DNA of 64,000 nt from the NCBI RefSeq assembly GCF_013373865.1, contig NC_050474.1, forward strand, positions 5,431,561 to 5,495,560, read 5' to 3'. The notes under the pieces are model-generated. The model was not told where the DNA came from. It saw only the letters and a program-made list of their open reading frames with translations, and ran no database searches. Both the position numbers and the translations under genes were made by a program. This DNA comes from Monomorium pharaonis. Lineage: Eukaryota > Arthropoda > Insecta > Hymenoptera > Formicidae. This document shows, piece by piece, positions 40,075 to 52,340 of the stretch (position 1 is its first letter; every line of letters starts with the position of its first letter).

Positions 40075-40759
40075 AGAAGATCTTATTTCGAATAAAGAAG
40101 AAATTACAGTGGCGAGACGGTCTCGGGAAACACTTTGGAAAATTTACATTTCGCGCGTTCATTTCAATTTCGAGGCGAGAAGTGATCCCGGATTGTTCGC
40201 CGTCGGAATCGCGACCGGGGCCTTTTAACTTCAACTCTGTCGCGAGTCGTGTAAAATCGGGAGGAATGAGTTTCGCTTCCCGTATCCCTCATTTAATTTC
40301 ATTGCGTCGCTCACCGCAACCATCATGAGGAAGTCGTTCGTCTTTTTGTCACACGCTGCCGATCTTTAAAATCCGCGGTTAGCCCGTAAACGTTGCTATA
40401 TACCTCGATGTCTCGCGTAAGCCGGGGCCGTTAACCGGAAACTTCATTTCTTTAATGAGCATGTAAATTCCAACGTGACAACGGCAACCGGCGTACACAC
40501 GTATATCCAGCATCCGCGGCGAAAACGCGCAGGGAATTTCGTTACGGCAGTCATGCACGTGGAGGGGGAGGGGGGGAGAGCGTCCGTTTCGCAACGAGCG
40601 GTGCCGACGGTGGTGACGACCGGCGCGAAGGAGATTTACTCTCCTTTTTATATTTCGCCCAAGACGCGTATTTCCGACGGACGACGGAGGAAAGCGAGAT
40701 TAATGAATATTCAGGAGCAACGGAGCGCAGAGTTGGACTCTGCACTGGTTGGTGCGAGA

Positions 40760-40782
40760 GTGAGAGAGAGAGAGAGAGAGGA
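40760..40782. repeat. (GA)n microsatellite
   Basis: About 11 GA units, one of only three GA-oriented tracts on the plus strand; the rest are CT. Confidence 0.9.
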
Positions 40783-40977
40783 GGGAGGGGAGGAAAAAAT
40801 AGAATGGTCAGCAAGGGAGGAAGCTGGAGGAAGCTCGTAGAAGAAAGGCGCGCAGAGGAGGAGAGACAGAGGACGTGAGAAAATGCCCTGACGTTAACGC
40901 GATTAATTTGCTGGGAACTTTACATTTTAATATTCATCCCGGGGACGCTCTCTCTGACCTCCTTTCTTCTCTTTCTG

Positions 40978-40979
<2 letters not shown>

Positions 40980-41011
<32 letters not shown>
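40980..41011. repeat. (CT)n microsatellite
   Basis: About 16 CT units within a longer pyrimidine-rich stretch (40945-41110). Confidence 0.93.
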
Positions 41012-41014
<3 letters not shown>

Positions 41015-42050
41015 ACCGTCTTCCTTGCTTTTTCCTTGTCCTTATTTTTCCGCTCGCCTTACTTTTTCGCGCGACCCTTCGTCTAATCCCGCTTTTTTTT
41101 TTTCTTCAGTCTTCCCCATGCGTTTCCCAGCCTTTCCCAGGCTTCTTTGCACTTATTTACCCTGGCGGAATTGTGACGATGCGCCTCGAAAGTTGAGTAT
41201 AATAACAATCTCTCGCGAGTCGAGAAGCCAATGAGGCAAGAGTCAGGAGAGAGTACGTGTTTAAAAATTTATCAGACAGTTTATGATATTAACACATCCG
41301 AGATAACTAATAAATCAGGAAAAAGTATATTTCTCATCTGCAATATTTTTTCTGGCCGTAATATTTTGGATTAAAATGAATCATAGTAACTTTTAGGCGT
41401 ATATATTACACAAGAAAACATCTTGATTTGATGAAAGAACGTGATTATACTTTAAAGACACGATTACGCCGCGAAAACGAGGACAAAGTTCATAGATACT
41501 GAAATTAAAACAAATTTACGCGGATTCGCTCAAATAACTTTTTTTTCTTTTACCGAGCTACTACATTAAGAAATAGACTTAATAGCTGGCTTTCCTTACG
41601 TTTCTCTTGATTACAGAACAAACATTCCTAATTAAACACGTTTCTCGTTTCTTTTCGTTCGTACGGCTATACGCGTCTCTTATTTCACGGCGGGTTTTTG
41701 ATTTGCGTTAACAGCGGTTTCAGTATGTGCGCGCATCAGGCGAGCCGATATCGATCGAGAGAGGAGCGCCGTGCGCGCGTGCATTGCGTGTCCTACTCGT
41801 ATATTTATTTAATTAGTCGGGCGATGGGAAGAAAACGAGAGTTGACGCCGCGGGACATTACAGATAGATTGCTTGGTTACCACCCGCGGGCTCTCTAATT
41901 AAACTCGGCGCGAACTACAATGTAATAAAAACACAGGTGCGACTATCCGGTAGACAACGAGCGTATCGATTATTGTTGTCCGACGTTGACGCGGAAAATC
42001 TGCTCGTCCTTTCTCTCTTTTAATCCCGTTATTTTCGCTACGAAACACCC

Positions 42051-42080
42051 TACGTACGCGCGCGCGCGTGTGTGTGTGTA
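42051..42080. repeat. 30-bp alternating purine-pyrimidine tract
   Basis: TACGTACG, then (CG)n, then (TG)n, then TA: thirty consecutive bases alternate pyrimidine and purine without a break. Such tracts are the classic Z-DNA-prone sequence. No gene context. Confidence 0.9.
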
Positions 42081-42855
42081 TTACAGTTTAATTTAGTCAA
42101 CGCGAGAATAATCCTCGTTGTGCCAACTGAATAAATGTGTTTTTGCAGATTTTTTACAAATGTGGAAATCTCCATAAAAGTATACAGTTTACAGTAACAT
42201 TATTGCATATTGCACATGATTGTTGACGTAACATAAAAGATTAGCGTTGTCATGCGCAATCCGCGCTTTGGAGGGAAATATACAAATCCATCGGAAAACT
42301 GAAACGCTTATTTTTCAAAGCGAAACATTTTACGGTGTTGGTTTGATATTGACGATCGACTGGCAGAGACACATCGAAAACTACAGCTGACAATTTCCGC
42401 AGTCTCTTCTGCAGAAGCACGTGCGTGGAGGCCGGGGAGACCCGCAGAACGACGAGGAACGAAAGCGGGGGCGAGAAGGGAGGGTTTTCGCCGCTGGTAA
42501 TAAGGATAGGCGGAGGTGGATATAGCCGGTGAAGTATGGGAGCGAAGAAGAAGGGAAATCAAGTCAGCTGTAGGTTGAGACCTTTTGCATCCACGTACAG
42601 CGGCGCTCAGAGGGTTATGCGCAGGAGCCTCGTAATAATATAGATGACTCCGATGCGATTACGAACGCAAGCTTCGAGGAAATGGTCCTTCAGAGGTGCT
42701 TACCAGGCGTCCCGCCCTCTTCTCTCTTTCTCCCGTTCTCTCGTTGCATGCAATATTCGAGCTTGTCTGGCGGCAGGCAGCAGGTCCCCCTTCGATCTTC
42801 TATCGATTCTCGTTTCCCCCTTCGCTCGGTTGATAGGCGTAGATCGGGACGGCCG

Positions 42856-42884
<29 letters not shown>
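42856..42884. repeat. (CT)n microsatellite
   Basis: About 14 CT units in a CpG-rich block with overlapping frames on both strands (up to 150 codons) that have no domain support. Confidence 0.93.
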
Positions 42885-42888
<4 letters not shown>

Positions 42889-45072
42889 CTCTCGTGCCAT
42901 TGGGGACTGATCCCTCGAGGCCTTTCCTCGAATATCCGCTGCTTAGCACACGTTCCGTATACATTTTTAATCGATTCGACACGCTTTCGTTCCGGCGAGC
43001 GAGCCGCTTTAACAGTGATTTCAACTCGATCGAATTTACCACTCTTCCGCATGAACGCGGTAGTCTTGCTTTTATTTTTTCAGCCGTTGCAGTTTTTATC
43101 CGGGTCAGGAATGATGTCGGGATTCAATAATTGATGCGTAATCGGCCGACGTCAAAATTTTAACATGGCAAATTTAATTCTGTTCTTTAATCCTCTAGGG
43201 TGTTATATATATTTACATGACGTGTATTTTTCCGCGCGCAGGTATAAGAATTAGTAAATGTATCAAGAAATTCAATATTAGAGTAAATCAGCGCAAAAAA
43301 GTAATGACAAGTTGATTATTTTTTAAGGGTTACTGACGTGCCAAGTATTCTTTAATATGATTACCTGGTAAAAGTTTTGACAATTGCGCGGTCTCTTTAT
43401 AGTCGCCAAAGGGGAAACGTAATTACACGTCACGCTTAACTTTCGAAAATTTCTTTGCACGTAAAATTGAAATTTGCGGAGACGGAGACTAAAAAAACCG
43501 GTTAACTGTCCGGCGGGCTCTTTAAGCGAAATTAGTCTATGGTTACCGAGTCGAGAGGCGGTGATAATGGCACTTGTTGGTGAGCGAAGCTTGCCCGTTC
43601 GGGCTTCGTCCTCTAAAATAAAGTTACGGCCATTAACAAAACTAGGTTTCTCACTTTAACTTGTTCTAAAAATCCACGTTGCGTCAAAATTGGAGTCGCT
43701 AAATTGGTGGCAGTTGCTGTCCCGCGTATTTTTCACACTTTGCAGGGCAAGGTGTGCTTTCGCGATCCCCTTTTTTCCTTTCTGAATTTGTTTTATAATT
43801 TTCGTAAAATAAAGTAAATATTTATACACGGCGCATTTAACATTTTAATTGTATACAATTAAAATAAATTTTCATAAAATTTATAACGATACATTCAATT
43901 AACAAGAACATAACAACGTATGAAATTTCAGATACATTATTAAAAATATTATATATATTGCATTGTGCCATTAAATTATTCTTATACAAAATTTGATTAA
44001 AGCATATTATTAATTTTATTTTATTAATTTAATTTCCGCCATGCGTGTTGCAGTTACAGAAATATTTTCTAATTATACTCGAAGTTAAATATTGCTGTAA
44101 CTTGCTAAATTGTCCGAAAGCATTTTAAAAACACAGCCGAGGCCGTTGTTTGCTCTTTAATTTCTAACCCGCAAACAACGAATAATATTATCCGCGCGAC
44201 AACGTGACTGCGGTGGCATTTTCCCTCATATGTTTAGGACAAAAAACGTACGATATTTTAAGTTACCTGAGATTTTTTCAGAAGACACACAATTTATTGC
44301 CGGTCCCTCGAGTTTCCTGCCACGGCCATGGATAACCCCCGGTCCCCCAACCCGCCCTGGCGGATAACCCGGCTCTGTCCGCGCCACGTTCGCTCTATGG
44401 TGGCACTCTCTTTCATACATAGCTGACATTTACCACCTCCCATATCCACCCTCTCTCATATTACGCGCTGAAATAGCCCTCGTCCCCCGAGCGAAGGCGC
44501 AGCAGGACGTAATAGCATTCTCGGAGAATTACTTATACCCTCCTGTGACCACCACTCATCGCGGCCAAGTTTCTCTCTTTCCACAAGCTCTTTTCCTGAT
44601 AAAGTCTCGCCTTGTTAAAAGCAGCGTCACTCTTGCCCCTGTCGGCGATGAAAATAATCAGAAATAAACGCGCGGCATTTAGTACGGTAATCTTCTCTCC
44701 TCTCCTCCATTCTCCCGAGGTATTTGCTCGACGATTATATTTCATAGGAGATGATACCTAGGACAACAATCTCTATGCGTTTCATATTTGAAAATATTTT
44801 TTGAGAAATATTGAATTCAAAAGAATGGAGAAAAGAGAAAAAAAAAGAAATTTCGCTTTTAATGATCTTGTTACATTCGTTTAAATCATATGCCACTTAC
44901 GCACACGAGTAATAGTACGAGAAATTTTACGGTAAATGTGCCGCAAAATTATAAGTACGCGACACATCGTAATATTTTTAATAAGGTGGCAATAACGTCT
45001 TTACGACTTTCACACGAGTGGCAAGACTACATCACGATCCGCCATCAAGTGTATGTCCTATCCATACAGGCA

Positions 45073-45125
45073 TTACGTAATTACTACGAGACGTTTATAT
45101 AACGGGAATATTAATGATTACGTAA
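45073..45125. promoter_or_regulatory. pair of TTACGTAA palindromes
   Basis: TTACGTAA occurs at 45073-45080 and 45118-45125. This palindrome is the consensus bound by PAR-bZIP factors (Pdp1/Vrille in insects). A second, closer pair lies at 63909-63932 and a single copy at 6020. About one copy would be expected in 64 kb by chance. Function is inferred. Confidence 0.3.
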
Positions 45126-45981
45126 CGGATGGTATAATATACACACTAATAAGCACATGCAGCGTTGTATAAAGTAAATTTCATCATTACTACTGAATCG
45201 TCGTTTTGTAGTAAAAAGTTTGCGGCATAGGTTTATGCGAATGTGTGCCGGTGATTATTCGCGATTATTCACTCGAATGCAGAAGAAGAGAAAACTCTCA
45301 TTTTCCCTCATTTCGTTCCCCCGTTTGCTCAGTTTTTCCCTCCCAAGCCGAATCTTGTTATCCCCTAATTGCATTCTTACATAAATTAACTTACATTCTT
45401 TTACATAAATTAAACGATGTCAAAGTCTATCAAGTTTCGTTTATGAATATTTTATTTTCTTAATGCAACGCTATATTTGTTGATCAGTTGACCAATCATA
45501 AACCTCTATATTTAAAATATTAACAAGAGAGCTTTTGATATTGAACGTTGTAATGTTATATTTCAATACATTATTACAATAAATTTTTCATTTTATTTTA
45601 ACATGTTTATTTTAAATTGTCTACTTTAACGCAAGCAAATACACTGACTTAAAATATTTAACAAGTTTGAAAGTTTAAAAATTTGTAAATTAAAGATATC
45701 ATTAATGTATTTGTTTCAACAGCCATTATAAGTAACCATAAATACTAGGTTTTTCTAAAACCGAATCGTTAACATTATTAGAAAAATAGATTATCTTCTA
45801 AACGTAAATTAATAAAATTGCAATCTTTTAACAAGGATTTTATATTAAAAAATATCTTCCTAAAATAATTTGTTTACAATTGTTTGTACTCGCAATATAA
45901 TAATTTATGCGTTCAAAGAAAGCCTCTAACACGAACAGGTAATTCTTAATATTCAGAAATCCACCAGTGTAATAAATGTGT

Positions 45982-46260
45982 ACGATCTTGGCGCAGATAG
46001 TTGTGTGTTTGTTTCTTTGTGCCGAAGATCCGGGTTCAAATCCGACCAGAAACATCGAGTTTTATTCGATCGCTATTTTTCGGAAGACAATGGCAAACCA
46101 CTGAGGGTTACTTGTCATGAGAATCCCTCTAAATAGATCATTGGGAACCGATAAAACTGTAGATCCCCTATAGCTGTAAACTGTAACAACACACACACAT
46201 TGTAGAAATACATTGAGGGATCACCATTCCTCTAATATTCGGCTGAGGAAAGAGTGCAGT
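45982..46260 (+). mobile_element. tRNA-derived SINE
   Basis: A pol III A box (TGGCGCAGATAG, 45989-46000) and B box (GGTTCAAATCC, 46033-46043) are spaced as in a tRNA. They are followed by GGAAGACAATGGCAAACCAC (46082-46101), which resembles a conserved central segment shared by several arthropod SINEs, and then by a unique body with an (AC)n stretch near 46190. The tRNA-like part lacks a proper acceptor stem, so it is not a functional tRNA gene. The right end is approximate and no target duplication could be fixed. Confidence 0.8.
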
Positions 46261-47717
46261 AAAAGTAATACCTTTTAATTTTTTTTCTACTCATCACGTT
46301 TGACATCGATACGATAAGTTATCGAGTTTTTAATTTTTAGATCCTATGAAAATATTTGAACTACGAAATTCGAATGTGCCTCCGCGAGAGCCATTGTGTA
46401 TAAAATTCGATTTTATTTCGATGAAATCCTGATTATCGGCGCACCGGTGGATTGATATCTTTTGCGCGTGATCGACTTAGTGCTTTTTAAGGTAATGTTA
46501 ATCGCGTGACTGGCGCAGAAATAGGCGACTGATAGGAACGGTTTCATATATATTGCGGTTGATATCGCGGCGCTGACCTTTCCGCCGGCGGAAAAATAGG
46601 AACCTTCGCTGCATGCGAGGGAGAGACGGGATTAGAAATCACGTCGACCTGCGAACCGGCACGGTGTATCTCACGGTGCGTGTGCGTGTCGGGAAATGGC
46701 TCGAGCGAGTCACGAGCGTATAATGCAGTTTCCCAGTGCGCATTACGCTTGACCCTCCATCGGTCGCGTATGCATCTGAGAGATATACGGCCGGACTTAT
46801 ATTTTAACCGGATTTCCGTTTGTATAACACAGAGCAAAACGAGCAAAGTAAATTAATCCTCCAACGAGTGGTTCTTCCTTCCGTGTTATATCAGAGAGAC
46901 AATTTTTTTTACGCGCACTTATTGAATTCATAATAAATCCAATAAAATATGTGACATCACGTTAGACGATACATATTTGAAAGAAATATATATAATTTTC
47001 GAATTTTACTTTATTGCGAGCAATGCAGATAAAGATTTCTCTTTTATTCAAATGAAGCGGCGAATAGAATTAATCGTGCTCTTAACCCGCGATAACTCAT
47101 TAATTATTTAATTAATCCGCGTTTCTCATTTTCGATGTAGTTATATAAAATATATCTCTTAGAATGTTTGATTAAGCCTTTTATCAGGCTACGCATTGGA
47201 GATTGGAAATTGCGAGCTGGAAATTAGAATTTAGCTAACCAGAACAAAATTAATTAAAATTAAATTTATTCAAATTTAGTCGGCTTTTAATCTGTAGGTC
47301 ACAATTTTCAATCTCTGTGTCTCTCTCTGTCTCCAATACATCAATCAGATATGAGTTTTAGACACACAATTTTTGAATAGAAAATTGTTCAATACTTGTC
47401 AGTTAGAGACATACGTAATCAGTAGAGTGCTTTCGCAAATACCCTCCTTCCTTCGATCAAGTGTTGTATGACAAAAGTCAGAGGCGGTGTTGATACCACG
47501 CGTTAAACTATAACTACGCGCGTACCAGTGTTTTAATGTGAGTCGGCGCGCCGAGTGATACAAACAATATTCCTCTCATGAATAACAAGAACGACGGAGA
47601 GAAGCAACGTGCGACACGCGCTGACGTATTATCATGTGCTTAACTGCCGAACGTGTCGTATCACCGTCCGCCTCGGAAGGACGAGTCATCGTGTAATCTT
47701 CGCAAATTTTCTACGTC
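46261..47717 (+). other. intronic stretch, no gene seen
   Basis: AT-rich DNA with a moderately CpG-rich part at 46.55-46.85 kb. No splice-supported exon or repeat with defined ends was recognised. Confidence 0.5.
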
Positions 47718-47723
47718 TTTATT
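47718..47723 (-). terminator. poly(A) signal AATAAA of the nested RRM-like gene
   Basis: Reads AATAAA leftwards, about 540 bases after the stop codon at 48264. The intervening 3' UTR would contain a (GAC)7 tract. Confidence 0.45.
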
Positions 47724-48129
47724 AGCTAAATTCACCTCTTTTTTTTGTTAGCGGTATAGCATTTAGCATGTAATCATATCGTGTAAAATATGAAATCTGG
47801 TCCTCACGTATGTATAAAATATGTCTGCTCTCTGTAGATAAAGTAATCGAGTTATCATCCTGTCCAAAAGAAGAAAACGATATGCGCGTATATCTCTGCG
47901 TTAAGTTCTTCCGTAGACATCAAATTTTCTCTCGATTGTCCATTCGACTCGAAATATGTGGCCTTCCTATATTTTGCTTCTTTTATGCGTTATCTCGTAT
48001 ACGTACGGCGGCAAACCTCGTTCTTTCACATGTCGCGATCGACGAAGAGTTAGAGTCGCGTTAAGATCGCCCAGAGCGGATCCTCGTGCCAATGTCCGAA
48101 TTTCGATCGAGGTAGTCTGCATTAGTGTC

Positions 48130-48153
48130 CTCGTCGTCGTCGTCGTCGTCGTC
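48130..48153. repeat. (TCG)n / (GAC)n trinucleotide repeat
   Basis: Seven or eight perfect trinucleotide units in the predicted 3' UTR of the nested minus-strand gene. They encode poly-Asp on the minus strand or poly-Ser on the plus strand in frames not used by the predicted protein. Confidence 0.9.
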
Positions 48154-48263
48154 GGGTCGTAACGTCTCCCTCGCGGTGGCGTCCTCCCTCGATTCGTCGC
48201 CGTTATCGATCGCGGCGACGGTGGCGGCGGCCGAAGAATTCGGGACGCCGGACGGGGGACGTG

Positions 48264-51200
48264 TCAGTTTCTTTGCGGTTTTATTACACGGCTCGCCGGA
48301 GGTGGCAATTTGTTGAAGCCCGCGTTGTCAAAGACCGGAAGTAGGTCCCTCACTCTTTGTCCCGCGCCGATCGACGCCAGCTCGATCCATCTGCAATGGC
48401 GAAACACGTGAAAGAGGGGTTCTCCCTCGTCTCCTCTCCTTTTTTTTCCCTCCCCCCCCCCGAAGAGAGTCGTTTCCTCCTAATGCCCGCAAACCTTTTG
48501 TATTTTATTGGCAATGTTCCATTAAAGATATTACGGCGAAGTGGAAGAGCGGATCACGTAATGGCGCATTATTATTATTTTTTTTTTTTTTAAGAGATTA
48601 CATTTTAAGCTAACAGCAATTATTTCGTTTTTTTGTTTTAAATTTCATGTTTTATAACATCAAAAGATTAACAATTTTTATTGAAAAGCGAATGTCGAAC
48701 TATAATCTATATAATTTGATGAGGAAGAACGAAGAATGTCGATTACATTTAATAAAACTCGAGCATCCCGTACGAAAAGTCATTTTGCTTCATTTTTTTA
48801 ACGCACTTGATCGCATTATACGAATGAATAACGGCGGTTCTGGTATAATTTGGAAGTAACGAATGTTCAAACAACCGCGAATTGCACCGAATTGTCGAGT
48901 CTCGACGCAACGATAGTTAATAAATACCAGGGCGTTGGGACGATATCGGCGCCGCGCGTAATTTTTAACACGCGCCACGCGAATTTGTCGTTCAATGAAT
49001 CACGACGCGACTCGCGTCGCACGAGCAGGCATGCACGAACGAGTTCACTTCCCACCTGTTGTTTTTGTATTTTGCGAGGGGTTGAGCGGCTGGATGAGGC
49101 GTTTCGGTGGGGAAATATGTGGCCCCATAAAAATCCAAACCACGGCTCAGCAGCATCGAGGTCTCCTCCACGCTGGCCAGGGTAACCCTTATAACGGGTG
49201 GCCCCGTATAAATCGTCGGCGGCTCGTTCAGATTCTGCGCGTCGCTCTTTAGCTTGTCATTGATGGCCTTCACTGATTTATTTAACATGACTTTATTGCG
49301 TGCGTTGCAGAAAGGCAAAAAGCTCGGCGCGTCACGTAAAAGTAATAGCACTTCTTAAGCGCGAATATATGTGGCATGCAAAGTTAATTGCAAAATTTAT
49401 TGTAACGGGAATTATAAAGAGACGCAATTGTTTAAGTCGTTGAACGTATCCTCGAAAGTGACAGAGAAAAAGATTTTTAAACATAAATTAACTTAGAGTC
49501 AATCATAAATTGTTTGTTTCTAGTTTCTTTAGAAGTAAAGTTGATACTAATTTGGTTATAATATTAAATTTAAAAACTATCCTTATTTTGATTTCTTATT
49601 TTTTTTTATTTTTATTATATTTTTTCAGTTTTTAAAATATTCCTTATTTATTTTAATTCTACTTGGTGCGCGTATGTGTGTGTCACTTTTCTTGTGGGGA
49701 AAGCAATACGTTGAACGATTTTTCTCAAAAGATAAATTTTTTTATTCAGATTGCGTCTTAAATTATATTTACGCAAAATACATCTAACATATAAATGCAT
49801 ATAAGCGAAAAGATTTTTGAGGTCGTGAAGGGGGAAGCAGTATCCATCACGTTACGCGTATAGGGTCTGAAGCTTTCCCCCGGAAAGAGCGACGGTATGA
49901 GAAATATGGAGAAGAAGCATTTGCATTTTCGTGACTCACAAACAGTTCCCGTATTCAGGGGTAGCCTGGTTACTTCGACGATAGATCGATATTTGTAGAG
50001 AGCGTGTCTAATATCGTCCTCCGGCAGCTCTTCGGGCACATCTAGAACGTAGACCGTGAAGATCTTCGCCGGTCTACATGGTATAGCAATCTATATATGT
50101 TACGAAATAACACGTATTATTCACCAAATTTGTTCCGGTAAAAGATTAGAAAATGGTTGAATAAAGTGAATTGCAAAATTACATTTTAGAGGAGTAAAGG
50201 GAAATTTATTCTCAAAAATAAAGCAGGCATGTAGCGAATTCCGGTATTTTATCAGCTTTTAAAGTTAATGCAATAATCAAATTTAACGTTCCAAGTTGCT
50301 CAGGCAAACTATTATTAAAATATTTTCGTTGCTGAACACCCTTTGTACTTCGTTGCGTATCTGCAACATGTGTTTGTGCCACGGGGGCATAGAATCCTTG
50401 CAGATCCCGAGATTATAGTTGCAGAAGCGCTATAAGGTATTTCTGTGTATCAGGTGCTTTAGTGAGGTTACCCACGTGCAACATAATGCAATACCCCCAG
50501 ACGTAAAGTTTAAAAACGCTAATATACGTGAAATTATTTGTGTAAATAAAAGAACTACTTTGTCAGCCGTTATTTATCAGAAAGACAAAATATTTCCGTG
50601 ACTTTATAAGCGCAGGGCTAATTAAACCGCGAGAATACGGTTTGGTACGGGATATCTACCTTTTTGTAGAAACGAGCGCCCGTTACTTTGTGAAAGCCTT
50701 TTTTATACACCGCCTGAAAGTCCTCGATGTTGCTGAACTTGAAGAGAATCCCGGTGGCGGTCTTCGTCAAAGAAAATGCACCTCTAGATCACATAATAGA
50801 AGGTCATTTTGACTGATGATACCAATTAATAAGGGAAATTTTTGTATAATATGTGAAAAAAAAAATATATATGTGATAGAATAAAATACCGCGATTAATG
50901 ATTAATTCGCTCTGTAGCTTTGCTACAGACTCGCCTAAGTGCGAATGGATTCCTGCCACTGTCACGCACATGAACCTATTGTCGATGTGTAAAAACGTTT
51001 ACACACAGCATCAAACGCAGTTAGCTTAATGGATTTGTTGTCCGACCTGTTACTGCCTTTACTACTTCGCGCGACGCCGCCAGCTGACTTAACTACTTTT
51101 AGATCCGATTCGGGCACGAAATTACTTCGGGATCTCTCTTGCGGATTAAACTAAGTGAAGACCGAAGTAATCTAGACAATACATAATCGATACAAGTCAG

Positions 51201-52001
51201 TAAAAATAAAAATAAAATATCTTCCTACGAATATCTTGATACTACGTGAATTTATACTAATTTGTCTTTATAACAAACGAGTACAAATAATATAAAATAA
51301 TTAATTCTTATAAGTATAAATATTTCGTTATAAATTGTATTTTTGTTTTTTAAAATGTGAAAAATTTAACCTACATTATTGTTTCGATAACGGTTTTACA
51401 AGAAAACCCGAAAGTTGCACAGTAATTCTCACGTGAAATATCTCTATGTCTCGATTAAAAATCTAAAGAATTATTATCAAATTACGTTTTTCAACATACG
51501 ATCTGTAAGCCTTACGCGATACAAGTGCGTGTATCTTTTTGCGATAATGATAAACCTGTCGGACACAATCGAACGGTAGACGCAAGGCGCACGATAAAGC
51601 AACTAAAGGAAACCGACGCGACACGGTTTCGAAGCTCGTCCGTCATAGTTATCGGAGTTCGGGGTTTAACGTCTCTTTCATCGAACGACCCGAGATCCGG
51701 GAAATAATCCTACGTCCCAAGCGACGAGAGATGGCCTGCCAAAGTGATGCGCTCACCGGAAGTTCATCTTCTCGCAGATGGTGGCGGCCTTCTCCATGCT
51801 CAGCTCGTGACTCGGGGTGAGCAGGAATGCACCCTTGGTTAGGAAGTCGGTCTCGCTGACCTCCGAGTCGGTGTCGACCTGGTCCTGCCAGTCGGCGGAA
51901 CCCCGTCGGCCCTCCTGATTCAGGCGCAACATCGAGCTACTCTTGGACGTCGACATGTCTTTCTCGCACTGCGCACTGCCGCCCTGTTCCGGCTGCGACA
52001 T
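48264..52001 (-). CDS. nested five-exon gene, tandem RRM-like protein of unknown family (287 aa)
   Basis: Exons read leftwards: 52001-51757, 50783-50660, 50090-49940, 49272-49056 and 48390-48264 (stop TGA). Donors are GTGAGC, GTAGAT, GTGAGT and GTGGGA; acceptors end CTAG, ATAG, TCAG and TTGCAG. All phases agree (2, 0, 1, 2) and the sum is 864 bases. The protein starts MSQPEQGG with a Ser-rich acidic leader (1-50). Residues ~60-122 fit the second half of an RRM-like fold: helix MEKAATICEKM, strand TGILFKFS, helix NIEDFQAVYKKG, strand ARFYKK. Residues 134-228 fit a full beta-alpha-beta-beta-alpha-beta RRM: VYVLDV, EDDIRHALYKY, IVEVTRL, VIRVTLA, VEETSMLLSRG, FYGATYFP. The aromatic RNP1 residues of canonical RNA-binding RRMs are missing. 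The C-terminus (WIELASIGAGQRVRDLL onward) is basic. Such folds also occur in Gag-like ORF1 proteins of retroelements, but no zinc knuckle or reverse transcriptase is present and the intact spliced frame argues for a host gene. Using acceptor AG at 49291 instead would add six residues. I do not recognise a named family. Confidence 0.82.
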
Positions 52002-52340
52002 CTTTTATAGCGCTGCCAGCGAACCGAGAACGAGTGATCTCACGTGTGCCCGCTTGTCAAGAGGGAACGGCCGTATATACGATCCCACACGTACGTAACG
52101 CGCGTTACGCGAGATCGATCGCTCGCAGAGAATATCGGCGCGAGACCGGACATACGTCGTGCTAGACTGCTTCGTATCGCGTTCCACCGTGGCCCTTTTA
52201 TACGCGCCATCCGGATCGTCGTGATCGGACGGATGGACGGGCGTACTAGATCGACGAAGGATTGGTGGCCGAAAGATCGCGCGGCAAAAAGTGCCCCTGA
52301 GCGCGGCCCGTTAGTCCCCCGATTGTTATTGATGCGCATA
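52002..52340 (-). promoter_or_regulatory. CpG-rich promoter/leader of the nested RRM-like gene
   Basis: The 340 bases upstream of the ATG are CpG-rich and contain overlapping short frames on both strands. TATAAAAG lies immediately before the ATG, too close to be its TATA box. No acceptor with a pyrimidine tract precedes the ATG, so the leader is probably continuous with exon 1. The start site is not fixed. Confidence 0.4.

Larger units (their letters stand above)
30475..45072 (+). other. long intronic stretch rich in CT tracts, no gene seen
   Basis: AT-rich DNA alternates with CpG-rich blocks (34.0-35.1, 37.5-38.6, 40.3-41.2 and 42.3-43.1 kb). A 161-codon minus-strand frame (30661-31146) and a 152-codon plus-strand frame (37475-37933) show no domain. 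An imperfect hairpin lies at about 35785-35840. Microsatellites are listed separately. No splice-supported exon or RNA gene was recognised. Confidence 0.45.

Noticed and set aside
45982..46050. tRNA gene
   Set aside because: A and B boxes are present but no acceptor stem or cloverleaf; it is the head of a SINE.
48125..48316. Plus-strand poly-Ser frame
   Set aside because: Product of the (TCG)n repeat and antisense to the nested gene's last exon.
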